Notes under the pieces: model-generated
What the model was told of the DNA's origin: nothing
Databases searched by the model: none
Seen by the model: only the letters and a program-made list of their open reading frames with translations
Source: Nymphalis io
Lineage: Eukaryota; Arthropoda; Insecta; Lepidoptera; Nymphalidae
DNA: 64,000 bases
Assembly: GCF_905147045.1 (NCBI RefSeq)
Contig: NC_065914.1
Location: 1,860,001-1,924,000, forward strand
Direction of reading: 5' to 3'
In this document: positions 1-11,500 of the stretch, piece after piece
Layout of the letters: each line of letters opens with the position of its first letter
How positions within the stretch are numbered: position 1 is the first letter of the stretch
Program-made: the position numbers and the translations under genes

Positions 1-196
1 GAGCGACTTTGAATTTGTGGACTAGTCCCGCAGTTAGTGTCCACGTTTCGGCACCGTATGTCATGGCAGGTAAGACGCATTGGTTGAAGACTTTCGTCTT
101 CAAACATTGCGGTATAGACGACTTGAGGACTTGACGAAGGTTGCCAAATGCTGCCCATCCCAAGCGAATTCTTCGATCGGCTTCCTTCTCGAAGTA
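1..196 (-). mobile_element. RTE-type LINE fragment, C-terminal part of ORF2
   Basis: The reverse complement is nearly identical to about 17690-17895 inside the RTE element further right. It encodes the segment after the reverse transcriptase palm, around residues ETKVFHQCVLPAMTYG. It is cut by the window edge on the left and ends abruptly at about 196, where AT-rich sequence with repeated agtatataa units begins. It is a second copy of the same LINE family in the opposite orientation. Confidence 0.85.
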
Positions 197-385
197 TATA
201 AGAATATAAAAGTATATAAAAGTATATAAGAGAAAATATATAAGAAGTAGGTATTGAAAAATCCCCCAATCCTATGGGATTATGAAAGTTAGGGAAAAAA
301 AGTCATGTCTAATTGGCTGTTGTTCGTCGATAATGGTCATGACCGAAATTGGCAAACATACCTTCATCATCACAAGGTAACTTAC

Positions 386-3300
386 TTCGCGCCTTCTACC
401 CCGATTATTTGCATCTGATCCTGGTCTAGTTCCGGTTCATCCTCGGACTCGGAGTCTGATATCTCGACCAGCTCCTCACCGCTTTTGTTGATACCAAGTT
501 CCAGGAGCGGTGTGAAATTCTTGATACCGTCTATTAGTTCCTGTGAGGAATAAAAAAATAAAAGTATTATTCATTTGGTGGGTTCCACCCACTCAACTCT
601 TATTTTAATATTACATCAACACTTTGTGAGTTCATCACTGTTGTTAAGGTTTGAAAAGTGAGTGAGCCAGTGTCGTTTAAGGTCATATTTATTTGGATTC
701 CGAGGTTGATAGCGTATTTGCAACATAAGAAATCGGGACTTATGTGAAGTTTCATGCGGTTTACAAAATAACTAAAAAGTCATCATATACCGGAACACAA
801 TAATACCTAATATTGTTGTGTTCCGGTTTGACAGGTGACTGAGTCAGTGTAACTACAGGTACAAGTGACATCTTAGTTTCCAAGCATGATGGCGCAATGG
901 CGATGTACAGAACAGTACAGTAACAGCCTGTTAATGTCCCACTGCTGGGCTAAGACCTCCTCTTCCTTTTGAGAAGAAGGTTTGGAGCGACGCAGCTCCA
1001 ATGCGGGTTGGTAGAAAAAACATGTGGCAGAATTTCAAAGAAATTAGACACATGCAGGTTTCCTCACGATGTTTTCCTTCGCCGTCAAGCACGAGATGAA
1101 TTATAAACAAATCATGGCGATGTAAGACACGGTTAACATTTCTTACGGCGCCAATGTTTATGGGCAGTGGTGTCACCATCAGGTGGCCCATTTGCTCCTA
1201 CCTATTTTATATAAAAAAACAGCATTCTCTATCATTGAAATACTTCTTAATTATACAGGGAAATCCGGACATTCCCGCTGTCCTCACCTGGTTCCGTTTC
1301 TCCACGGCATCAGCGCAGTTCTGGCACACGTAGCCGCGCCTCTTCCTGTCCGCATCATAGAAGTTTATCGCCTCGCTGTCGGCTATATAGAATTCAACGC
1401 CACTGTCGCCCGGGCAACACCTGTTGATGCATTTGAGTGGCTCGCTCGTCATTTCGTCTTTCACATCCTGAGTCTGTACATGTGGGATATCCTGAGATGC
1501 TGTTTAACATAAAAATTAGATTAACTATTAAGTCCCATATATTGGTATTTATCTAGAAGTGGAACAATTATCTTTTATTACCTTCTTCGGGTACATTTTC
1601 TTCTTCATCATCAGAATCGAGGTTGAAGACTTCCAAGCCTATCGAAACTTTCGGCTGAAAAAAATGAAATGGGATTTTAATAAAAATATGTTACAATTGA
1701 TATTATAAATGCGAAAGTAACTATGTCTGTAGGTCACACTTTAACGGCTAAACCACTGAGCCGATTTTGTTGAAACTTGGTGTGACGCAAGCTCGATCTC
1801 CAAGGAAGGACTTATGGTACTTTTTTATACCCAACAACAATATAGCATTTAAATAATACATTAAAATATATATTCTTCAAATACCTTGCTTTCTTCAATG
1901 ACGTCGGTTGATCCATCCGCTGTTTTCGTATCTTGTGTTACCTGTCATCAAAATATTTTGGTGATCCAGTGCGCGAGGATGGAATGCGTATTTGATTAAC
2001 GTTCTCACGATTCTTAAGCAAATACTTACCAGATGGCCGTGTGTGAATAATATCCTGGGACATTATTGACACACGGCCATCTGGTTTCAAACTAAGCAGA
2101 GCTTGTACGATGGAAACCAGACAACTGATATACTACATATACTACTTTTCTTTTATAAATACTTACTTACATAGATAATTACACTCAGACTTAGGACAAA
2201 CAGACATGTTCATGCACACAAATGTCTGTCCTGGATGGGAATCGAACCCACAACCATGATGAAAGGCAAGTATCTACCAATCACGCCAACCGGCTCGTCA
2301 ACTTAGTAATCATATTCTATATTAAAATACTTACAGATTTAGTTGGTGACGTTTTCAGTGTGCTGTCGAGAGCTTCACTTTTCACTTTTGTAGCAGCACT
2401 TGTGTTGTCGGATTCATCAACTTTTGTTGCGTTTTCGTCTTCATGGATAACTTTTGAAGATTCATCCTTCACCTCTTTCATATCTTGAAACAATTAAACA
2501 TCAAAATATGTAATTAATGAATCAAAATTCCTACACAATCAACCAACAAGACAAAACACACACACACACAAATAAAATATATAAAAAAAACACAAACAAA
2601 AAAACATTGTGCAAGCAAAAATAATACAGATAAAACATAAAAAGATGACATGATTTAAGATTAAAAAAATGTGAATATACAAAAAAATTTAGAAGACATA
2701 AATATACTAACAAATAAAAAAGCATATATACCATAATTCTTAAGTTGTCTGTTTTTTAAGCATAACCCCAAAAGATTGATACCTCAACACTGGTTCGCTT
2801 TTGCTATGCTATGCTATCTCTACAATCGGCTAGCTCAATGGCAATTGCATTTTCTCTCTGACAACATTATTTTATATATAAAAATGTATGTATAATTAAA
2901 TTTCAACATTTGACCGAACACTATGACAGATGGCCCATATATATATTATAAAATAAGTGGTCACCACCGCCCATAGTCATGTAAAATTAACCATCCTTAC
3001 TATCATCTACTGCACCACCAACCTAGGGAACTAAGATGTTTCGTCCCCTACAAACCGGGACACAACAATACCAACTACTGTTTTGGTAGAATATATGATG
3101 CTTGGGTGGTACCTACCCAGACGTTGCACAAAGCCCTGCCACCAAGTGTATAATAATCACTTTGTAACCCACTCAATCATATGTGATATCTTTCAATCGC
3201 TAAGACAATTTGTACATTGTTATAGGTAAACAACTAATCTTTCTTATATTTGTAATAAACATTACTCAACAAGTATCAAGCCGTTTCTATCAGAAGAGCT

Positions 3301-6300
3301 TACCGTCTTCCGAGGAGCTCTCTTCGAGGTCAACAAAACTCAATATCGTATCTTGTTTAACTATTTCCAAATTTTTAGACTTGCTCGGTGATTGTTTCTC
3401 TTCAACAACCTTATCCGACATTAATGTATCTAAAATAATATATAACCTTTTTACTGTATCGATGGAGTTAAGCTAAACAAACCATAGATTTACATTGCAC
3501 AACACTATTGCACTTAACCACTTGTATACACTGATTTTACATCCATAGAACCAATTTTCACAAAGCCATAATAAAAGCCGAGATGGCCCTGTGGTAAGAA
3601 CGCGTGAATCTTAACCGATGATCGTGGGTTCAAACCCGGGCAAGCACCACTGAATTTTCATGTGCTTAATTTGTGATTATAAGTCATCTCGTGCTTTACG
3701 GTGAAGGAAAACATCGTGAGGAAACCTGCATGTGTCTAATTTCACTGAAATTCTGCCACATGTGAATTCTACCAACCCGCATTGGAGCAGCGTGGTGGAA
3801 TAAGCTCCAAACCTTCTCCTCAAAAAGAGGAGAGGAGGCCTTTAGCCCAGCAGTAGGACATTCACAGGCTGTTACGGATAATAAATGCCATAGATTACTC
3901 AAGATGTCAATCTATGATAATATTTCAATTCAATGTCAAAGTTATTTATTTTTCGTGGCCAAATAATATTCCAAAAGTCACTTGCAATCGTCTGAATCAT
4001 TCTCATTTCTCATTTACAAAAATAAACAAACTCACCATTTTTTGTCAATAATAATGTTTTTAGTATATTTGTCTCTATTGTTTCCGAGTCTATTTCTGTA
4101 TCTGACGTGTCTGACAGCTTCACCGTTTCGATGTTTGATTTGTTGTCCTGCAATTTCAATAATATTACAAAAAAAATTTTTTTTTTTTTTTGGCACCTGG
4201 CAACATTTTGTTGTCAATGTGGACTTTTCCTTGTACTTTGCTATTGTCTTTAACATAAATTGATTGTTATGCTATGACCGGCTCTTAAAGTAGTTTCTAC
4301 GGAGTATATTATACATTTTATTATAGATCAAACTGATAGTTATTTATAAAGCTTCTTGTCTGAAAAATGTAAACAATTACAAAATTTAACAAAATAGGAA
4401 CCCGCTGAGTTTGTCTCGCCGGTTCTCAGGTCAGAGTATGTTCATTTCTGAACTGGTATAATTTTTAATTTGACTATCAATACGCAAGTGTCCTGCTACT
4501 ATAATAAAAAAAAGAATTTAAATAAGATTCCCCTCCCACGTAGGCAGAAGCTAGTGACAAAAAATTCAAACACTTACGTCATTCTGTAATTTGATTTCAA
4601 CATCTTTTCCAGTTGTTTCTTGCTGCTCCGGTTTAGTCTGGAAATGAAAACAAATAATGATTTAATATTGAATAACCATCTTCATATGGATGAATTGTAG
4701 GGATAGATTTTAGGTTTAAAAAAAGGGGGGGGGGGTTTCATTATTACAATATTGAATTTTATTTCTCTATTTTTAATTCAAATGAAATCGAAATCTTTTG
4801 TTCAATATATAAAGTATTACACTTATTGATAGTAAAAATTAAATACAGGTTGGATCAAATAAAAGTTTAAGACATAAGGAGGGCAAAGACTTTTGAAGAG
4901 TTTTATAGCATTTTCCGTTATATTTTTATCCTGTTTCCTTTATGACTACAACTACGTTATAAAAAAGAGGCGCGCTAAATTTAAACCGCCATTTTGTTGG
5001 TGGACAGAAAGTTAAGATCATTGATTAATATTATTGGTGCGACTTGTGATTTGTTGAATGTGCTCAAATTGGTGTACTATTTTTATGAAGACCAAATTAT
5101 GGTTTTTATAATATCAGTTTCACTTCTGGATATTAAATATATATATGTAAAATTATCTTACATCAGTATATTCCTTATTTTCAGTTTCTGCATCCTCAGA
5201 AACCACATTATCAATTTGAAAGTCAATTTGCATTTCTTTTTGCACTTCGGACTCTGAATGCTGAGCGTTTGAGTCTTCGGAATGTTCTGCGGTCATTTGG
5301 TTGCTGCTCTCTGAAATTAAATGATATATGTGAGCCAGTTTAACCACGGGCACAACTAACCTAATTCACAAGGCTGGTGGTGATATGGTGATGTAAGGAT
5401 TTTTTATTATTTCTTTCAACAGTAATATCTATGGGTGGCAAACTGTAGCATTATGAGCAACATAGGTAAAAGCTCAAATCAAGATTATGTTTAAAAAAAA
5501 GGTTAACTTACCATCATCTTGGTCAAAATCATCTTCATCTTCCCCATCACCGTCATCGTCATATTCCTGTTCCTCATCTTCCTCCATCATTTTACACTCA
5601 GCCAGGAGACCGAGACTGTCTGTCATTTCCGGTACATCTTTATCTTTAACCATTGATGAGCCAAACATTGATGATTGTTCATCTGGGCTTTTTGATGTTT
5701 TAAGACAAGCAAATGATGTCGATGGTTGCGGTTGATCAATATCCATTGGGTGTGCTGGTAGATGCAAATCAATAGACACATTTGCAAAGGTTTTTTCATA
5801 AACCGATGACACAAGTGATTTGGCTTCATCTCCCTTTAAATCTAGAGTAGATGTAGACAGTGGATATTCAAGTGTGTGTTCGTCTTGTCTTGACAATCCT
5901 GATTGTAAGTCCTTGGGTACTTCATCATTAGTAATTTCTTTTATATCTGTGTTTGAAGGGATCTCTTCTTTGTGTGTGTCTATATAAGCAGTTGAAGTAG
6001 ACGCTTGAACGTCAGTATTTTTTTTCGCTGTATTAGTGATTAGCTTATCTAATATGCTTTCTTCTTCCTTTTCTGATTGTTGAATTGTTGGGATGGTATC
6101 AATGAAATCTGTGTCTGTTTCATTATCTTCATTACTAGATATTATCGTAATATCAGCGTCTAGAGATTCAGTCACAATATTTGCTTCCGAAGAAGAATCA
6201 TTTTCAATTGTATCTGTCATTTTATCTTCAGTTACACTTGTGTGGAATTCAGTTTTTGGTGTGTCTGTTTCTTTTATATTAATTGCCACATCAATGGATG

Positions 6301-7534
6301 ATTCTGATTTTAAAATTGTTGTATCTTCTAAATCAGGAACAGATTCTTTAGCATCTGTAGAATTATCACTAGTCGCTAGTAATATGTCCTCATACAAATC
6401 AGTCATTTCTTCATCAACGCTTTGTGTATCCTCTCGTGGTTCTGATTCATTAGCAATTGTATTTGTTGCATCTAAATTATCTTGTTTCTTAAGTGATTCC
6501 TCTGTCGGGTCTTTTAGTTTAATTATATCTGATTCACCATTTAAACTATTTACATTTTCTATTATTCCTTCTTGGATTGTTGTATATTCTTCTAAAAGAC
6601 AATCATCTTCAATTGTGCCATCTTTTAAAAGGCAATCATCTTGCATTGAGTCTTCTTTTAAAAGAAATTCTTCATTCATTTCTGTATTTGTGTCTGTGGT
6701 AATAATTGGTACTGAATGCATTACATTAAGCTCTTTTGTGAGAATATCTGCTGCAAATTTAGCTTCATTTTCGAGTGCTTTATTCATTGTTTCAATTGGT
6801 TCTATATTGGTTAAATCTTTTTCTACTTCTAGTACATCACCTTCTCCTTGTTCATCATCAGCATGTACATCAGCTTGGGTTGACTCAATTGGAACTTCAG
6901 TTGAATTACACATTTCTTCATCGCTTTCTAAGTCAGGAGACATTTCAAGATTGTTAATCAAATCCTCTTCATCATCACTAAATTCAATTACTTCATGACT
7001 TGGAATTTCTAACATAATATCGGGTTTATTTAAATTGTGATCATTGTTAGGTGCGAACAATCTCTCTTTTATAGAATCTGGGGGTGATTCTTTGGATTCA
7101 TTATCGTTATCTAAGTTTAGAAGGTTCTCTTCAGCTTCTATAGTTTTAATAACTTCATCTTGCAGTGATAAAGTACAAGGTTTGGGGGAATCTAACAAAT
7201 CTTCCTCAAGCAAAGTCGCCTCATTCCTTATTTCATCAACTTCGTCAAGTTCATCATCATCCCATCTCAGCTCCATTTCTTCATCAACATTATCACTGTC
7301 TAGATTCTGAGTATTACCATCACCAAGCAATATTTCTTCAACATTTTTTTCGATTGATGAACGTGTGTTTTCATCATCCTTCACAGTACCTTTTGTAATT
7401 AATTCTTCGTTTAAAACAGTCGTGTTTAATTCATCTACGTCACTCGAATTTATTGTTTCTTTTTCTATTAATTGAATAGAAGCCATCTCCCCATCATCCT
7501 TATCACTGACTTCTGTGTTTTCTGTTGAATCCAT
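386..7534 (-). CDS. Acidic nuclear-type protein, 10 exons, 3' end outside the window; candidate eggless/SETDB1-like N-terminus
   Basis: Ten minus-strand exons with GT/AG borders and matching phases: 5512-7534, 5162-5310, 4578-4637, 4036-4147, 3304-3429, 2335-2483, 1885-1941, 1582-1654, 1288-1499 and 386-540. The start is the ATG at 7534; an in-frame TTG just upstream is not a likely start. About 1038 codons are present, and the reading continues left of the window. The first 800 or so residues are rich in Glu, Asp, Ser and Thr and look disordered. The last two exons carry a cysteine motif (CINRCC ... YVCQNC) followed by LVEISDSESEDE. Acidic N-termini with a Cys motif and a VEI-D-S-D stretch fit what I recall of insect SETDB1/eggless H3K9 methyltransferases; windei/ATF7IP is an alternative. 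No Tudor, MBD or SET domain lies in the window, so identity is tentative, but the gene model is well supported. Confidence 0.75.
815..1205 (+). repeat. Interspersed repeat B, interrupted by a SINE
   Basis: This is a copy of a family found about twenty times here. Its recurring marks are gtgttccggtttga, agtgtaactacagg, gatgtaagaca and ccatcaggtggccca. The copy is split by the SINE at 908-1113, with atggcgatgta repeated at both junctions (897-907 and 1114-1124). It lies in the last intron of the acidic gene. Confidence 0.8.
908..1113 (-). mobile_element. tRNA-derived SINE family A, 5'-truncated
   Basis: The minus strand carries the family A body: the gaggaaacctgcatgtgtct block, aattctgccacatg, and cccagcagtgggacatt near the 3' end. 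The tRNA-like head is missing. It is flanked by the 11-bp target duplication atggcgatgta, so it inserted into repeat B by normal retroposition. Confidence 0.85.
1288..1499 (-). CDS. Exon 9 of the acidic gene: cysteine-rich motif
   Basis: This exon starts in phase 1 (split Ala codon after ...PEEA) and ends at CAG with a strong gtgagg donor. It encodes C-x3-CC, then EFYIADSEAINFYDADRK, then YVC-x2-C, then ADAVEKRNQ. The spacing of two cysteine pairs around an aromatic and basic core suggests a small zinc-binding fold. It is the only ordered-looking part of the product in this window. The next exon (386-540) continues in frame with ELIDGIKNFTPLLELGINKS and the acidic SDSESEDEPE. Confidence 0.75.
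2029..2301 (-). mobile_element. tRNA-derived SINE family D with a terminal inverted repeat at its left end
   Basis: Read on the minus strand, the right end resembles a tRNA: an A-box-like tggttggtag region and a B-box-like ggttcgattccca. The left end has a near-perfect 23-bp inverted repeat at 2029-2051 and 2062-2084. Two other copies in the window (15070-18315 and 40530-44390) share the body but are each split by a larger retrotransposon. Confidence 0.75.
2932..3150 (-). repeat. Interspersed repeat B
   Basis: Reverse-oriented copy: gatggcccata at the left and gggtggtacctacccaga then agccctgccaccaag at the right. Diverged, within an intron of the acidic gene. Confidence 0.75.
3578..3884 (+). 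mobile_element. tRNA-derived SINE family A, near full length
   Basis: It begins with the tRNA-like head gccgagatggccctgtggt, followed by the B-box region gtgggttcaaacccgggc. The conserved body follows and it ends with cccagcagtaggacattcac and aggctgttac. It sits in an intron of the acidic gene, opposite to transcription. Confidence 0.9.
5512..7534 (-). CDS. Exon 1 (coding) of the acidic gene, 2023 nt
   Basis: One uninterrupted reading of 674 codons, starting MDSTENTEVSDKDDGEM and ending DFDQDD before a gtaagt donor at 5511. It contains many short acidic clusters such as DDEEQ and EEDEEQEYDDDGDGEDEDD, few hydrophobic runs and no recognisable fold. Antisense open frames across it are shadows of Ser-rich codon bias and are not genes. 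The exon is preceded by a pyrimidine-rich tract ending in ag at about 7560, so an upstream noncoding exon is possible. Confidence 0.8.
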
Positions 7535-8532
7535 CGCTTTACTGGTTACAAGCTTCAATCTTTAAATTTAAATATAAACGAAACCTGAGTAATTTATGAA
7601 ACATATATAATTACTGAGGTGTATTTATATCTTATAAAAATGTGTACTTAATGAAAACAGTAAAATTAAGAATACCATCAGTTTTGAATATTATTCAAAG
7701 TATTGTTTAGAAAAATATGAGCACACTCGGGTCTCAGATGCGATTTTTGCTTGACGTTTATTATTTGACAGTTTGACAATAACAGATAGACAAATTTAAT
7801 TACAGAAAACAATTATCTCTAAAATAATAGACTTATTATTGTTAAAGCTATTCATAAAAAAGCAAATTAAAAACCAAGTGGAATAATACGAAATTTTCAC
7901 AATTGCGTCACATCAAAGTATACAAACTACCATTAAAGTACAATAACTTTTAAGCAGACCAAAAAGTGCTAAAATGGAAAATAAATTGAATATAAAAAAG
8001 AAATTGTATAAATGAATAGCACAATCTAATAATAACATGAATTTTATTCAGGTTACTTAAAATATTAACGTTACTGGAATAATATTGTGATTTCATTATC
8101 TTTGAATAGGTACTACTTTAGATGACACTGACTTTGACAAATATCATTTATTATTTTGACATATTCATTGTGCATAATTCGTTCGTGCACATTTTGCAAA
8201 ATATACATAATTTGCTGCATTTTGTTTGCATTTTAATAACATTATCTTGACGAATACCAAAAATAAAGCTTACATTTCTTTACCGGTGAAAAATATCTTG
8301 AATATTAGAAGAAAAGCACTAATACATATATTTGCAACTTAAACAATAATGAAATAAATATTTTGTATTGTCGAATATAGTCAAATCAAATCTTCTAATC
8401 CTTATAAAAATTACATAGTTACTTATTTGTGGTGACATATAGTTCTCGGAAATATAAATTAATTAAATTATAACATTATAACAAAATACCTTTTTTTTTT
8501 TTTACTTTTCACGTGAAAATCGAAATTACAAA
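7535..8532. promoter_or_regulatory. Divergent intergenic region between the acidic gene and the RMDN3-like gene
   Basis: About 1 kb of AT-rich sequence separates the two start codons, which point away from each other, so a shared bidirectional promoter is likely. Two small clusters of TTTGACA/TGTCA-type words occur at about 7755-7785 and 8118-8165. No TATA box with convincing spacing was identified, and I cannot place the transcription starts. Confidence 0.5.
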
Positions 8533-11500
8533 ATGAATGTTAATAGTTTATTATCGCCTCGTCTGATGGTGGGAGCCGCCATAGTAGGCCTTGTCGGTGC
8601 TGCTGGAGTCTTTATATATGAGCAAGTGTATGCCGAAAAGCGAAGAGCAATGCTTGGTAAGAAATTTCATTAATTTATTACATAACGGTAATAACTGCAG
8701 ACTGCATTGAAATATTATCAAATATAATCCCGCTGATCGTTTATATTATCCAATAAATTAATTTATATAATTCACCTGAATCTATCCTATTCTGTTCAAG
8801 GTTATAAATGATAAAAAAACTTGGAACTAGAATTTGTTGATTTTCATACAAGACATATATATATATAATCACATACAACTACAAATAATTTATTGCTTGA
8901 AACATTTTATAAAATATGCAGTGCGTCAATACAATCTATGATAATTCGTTACATTACATTACGTTCATTACCAAGTCAAATATACTATAATAACTAGCAG
9001 TATAAAGGTCAAAACATCTTGAAGAACCTACTCGAAGTATATATTTATGATGAACAATGAACTCAACTCTAAATGATATTAGAGACTTCAGTATTTAAGT
9101 ACCATTTACCCTTGACTTCCTCATTGGTCTAGTGACTATGTGTATGTGTGTTGAAAATTCTCAATATCAGCAGAATCTGGAAGTTGCAAGTGTGAACACT
9201 CCCGTGCCTCGGAAAGCACGTAAAGCTGGTCGTGTTGGATTGTAGTGCCATCCGATTATGTGAATTAGGGAATAGAGAGTGGCCCTGTGTTTGCACACAT
9301 ACTTGTGCTCTATAATATCTCCTATGCAGTTGGTTAATATCTCTTGAGATTGGCCGCCGTCGCCGAAATCGGTCTGGAGAACATTATTATTATGACCGTT
9401 TATCCTTAATCACACTTTCACAAAATCATATCAAGCAAAGAGTGAGTTGTATGTATAGAACCATCCAAATGAAGTAGCAGGTAAAAAATCCTTAGATATT
9501 AAGATATGTTTCCTCTTTTTTTATAACTGTTTTTTTTTGTGACACGACATCACTCCACTTAACTACTTATATATCAATAGCAGCAAAGTCGGACATCTGC
9601 ATTTTTGTGAGTTCTTTTTTTACAAAAATAAGGTATATAATATTTTTAAATATTATTTATTATATTAAAAATATCATGTTATATATAATATCACCTTTAA
9701 TTTTGTTTCCAAATTTTAAATAACTTTGCTGACAATCATAAGGAATTCCTCACAAATCCATATTAAATAACATAGATTACATACAATTGTATCATGTGAA
9801 TTAAATTACAAAGTTGTTCATTTTTCTTCACTACACAGAGCGGTTGCTGTTGCTTTATTACATTTCTGTGCCTTTTTTCTGAAACAAAACTAGCCTATGT
9901 GACTTTCTGATCCATGAAATAAGCCAATCAGTCGGTACATTGCTATATAAAAAATTGATATATCAACAACTTCAATACCTACATATATAACATTAATAAG
10001 GATAATGTCCAATGCAAAAAAGTTATAATCAACAGCTTCGCCAGCAGGACCAAGGTTCAGTCGGTGCGTCACGGTAGGATGCGCAAGCGATCCCGTGACG
10101 CCCCTTCGACAAGACGGAGTGGGTACCGCTGGTTTTTTAGTGGGTATTCCGGCGCCTTCAGTGCCGGCGAGCCCCACATACCCCCCCACCTCATGTGGGG
10201 GAAACGCGTAAATGCGTTTTTCCAGCGATTAAAAAAAAAAAAGAAGCAGGACCAAGGTTATCACTTAAAAATATTCAGATAACAATGAGAAGAATATTAA
10301 ATTACAATAAATTTGTGAAACAAAGACCAATATGTATTGTGACATAAGTACAAGGGATATTTTTTAGTAAGAATAAGATTAAGTGAAGTCAAACTGAATG
10401 TCACAATTGCTAGCTTCAATAAATAAATAAATTGAATATGTTATATTGAAATGATAATGGTTATAAATTTTATTTAAGTTGTTTTTTTTTTTTATAGAAT
10501 AGGTAGGCCGACAAGCATATGGGCCACCTGATGGTAAATGGTCACCAACACCCATAGACATTGGCATTGTATGAAATGTTAACCATTGTTTACATCACCA
10601 ATGCACCATCAACCTTGGACCTTGAACCAAGATGTTATGTCCCTTGTGCCTGTAATTACACTGGATCACTCACCTTTCAAACCGGAACAACAATACCAAG
10701 TATGGCTGTTTTGCAGTAGAATATCTGATGAGTGGGTGGTACCTACCCAAATCAGCATGCACAAAGCCCTACCACCAGTAAAATTTGTTATGCATTGTTA
10801 TGGGAGTTTTCCATGATACCATGTATTTATAAAATTTAGCATTGTAAGGAATGATTAATATTCCTTACAATAAGTCTATGTGCCATGGGGACCTTTGACC
10901 GACCTACTTATTAAATAAAACTAAGAATAAATAAATATATTTCCATGGTTGAGGAGTGCAGAGGAGTAAATTACAAAAAAAAAAAAAATTAATTAGTGTG
11001 CTATTTTTCTATTTAAAAGTTTAATTAAAAAAAAAGGTGAAGTTACGAGAATTAATTTGATTTATGATTATAATAAAGTTCTCATATATATCACATATAT
11101 ATTAATTATACAATATAAATAATAAAATATGCTATATATACATACATAATATTACATAACATATCGCTACTTATAACAAAACAAAGTACACCAATGCATC
11201 TGTCTGCCTGTCTATCTGAACGCAATAATCTCCAAAACCACGAATGTATATTTCTATTATATAATTTGTGAGAAATTCTCTCGCTGACTGAATAGTATTT
11301 ATAAATAACGTAGATTGTTTAAGTTACATAATAAAATAAAAGTTTGTGTTTGTAACATCACGATGTGAAATAGATTTCATATCAGCGACTCACAGACCGT
11401 TTAACGAAAACTAGTCCCGAACAAAGCCAGCGTAATTACAGTTTAAGCGCGAAATAGTTTTCGAAAATGAACGTTTTAAATTTTTTTATTCACATAAACT

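Noticed and set aside
931..1191. Recurrent frames such as MFIIHLVLDGEGKHREETCMCL
   Set aside because: These are translations of SINE family A found at every copy, not genes.
3982..4263. Hydrophobic plus-strand frame
   Set aside because: Overlaps a well-supported minus-strand exon (4036-4147) and a T-run; composition artefact.
6093..6998. Long plus-strand open frame opposite the acidic exon
   Set aside because: Antisense shadow of Ser/Asp/Glu-rich codons; low-complexity Ser-Val product and no start context or splice support.
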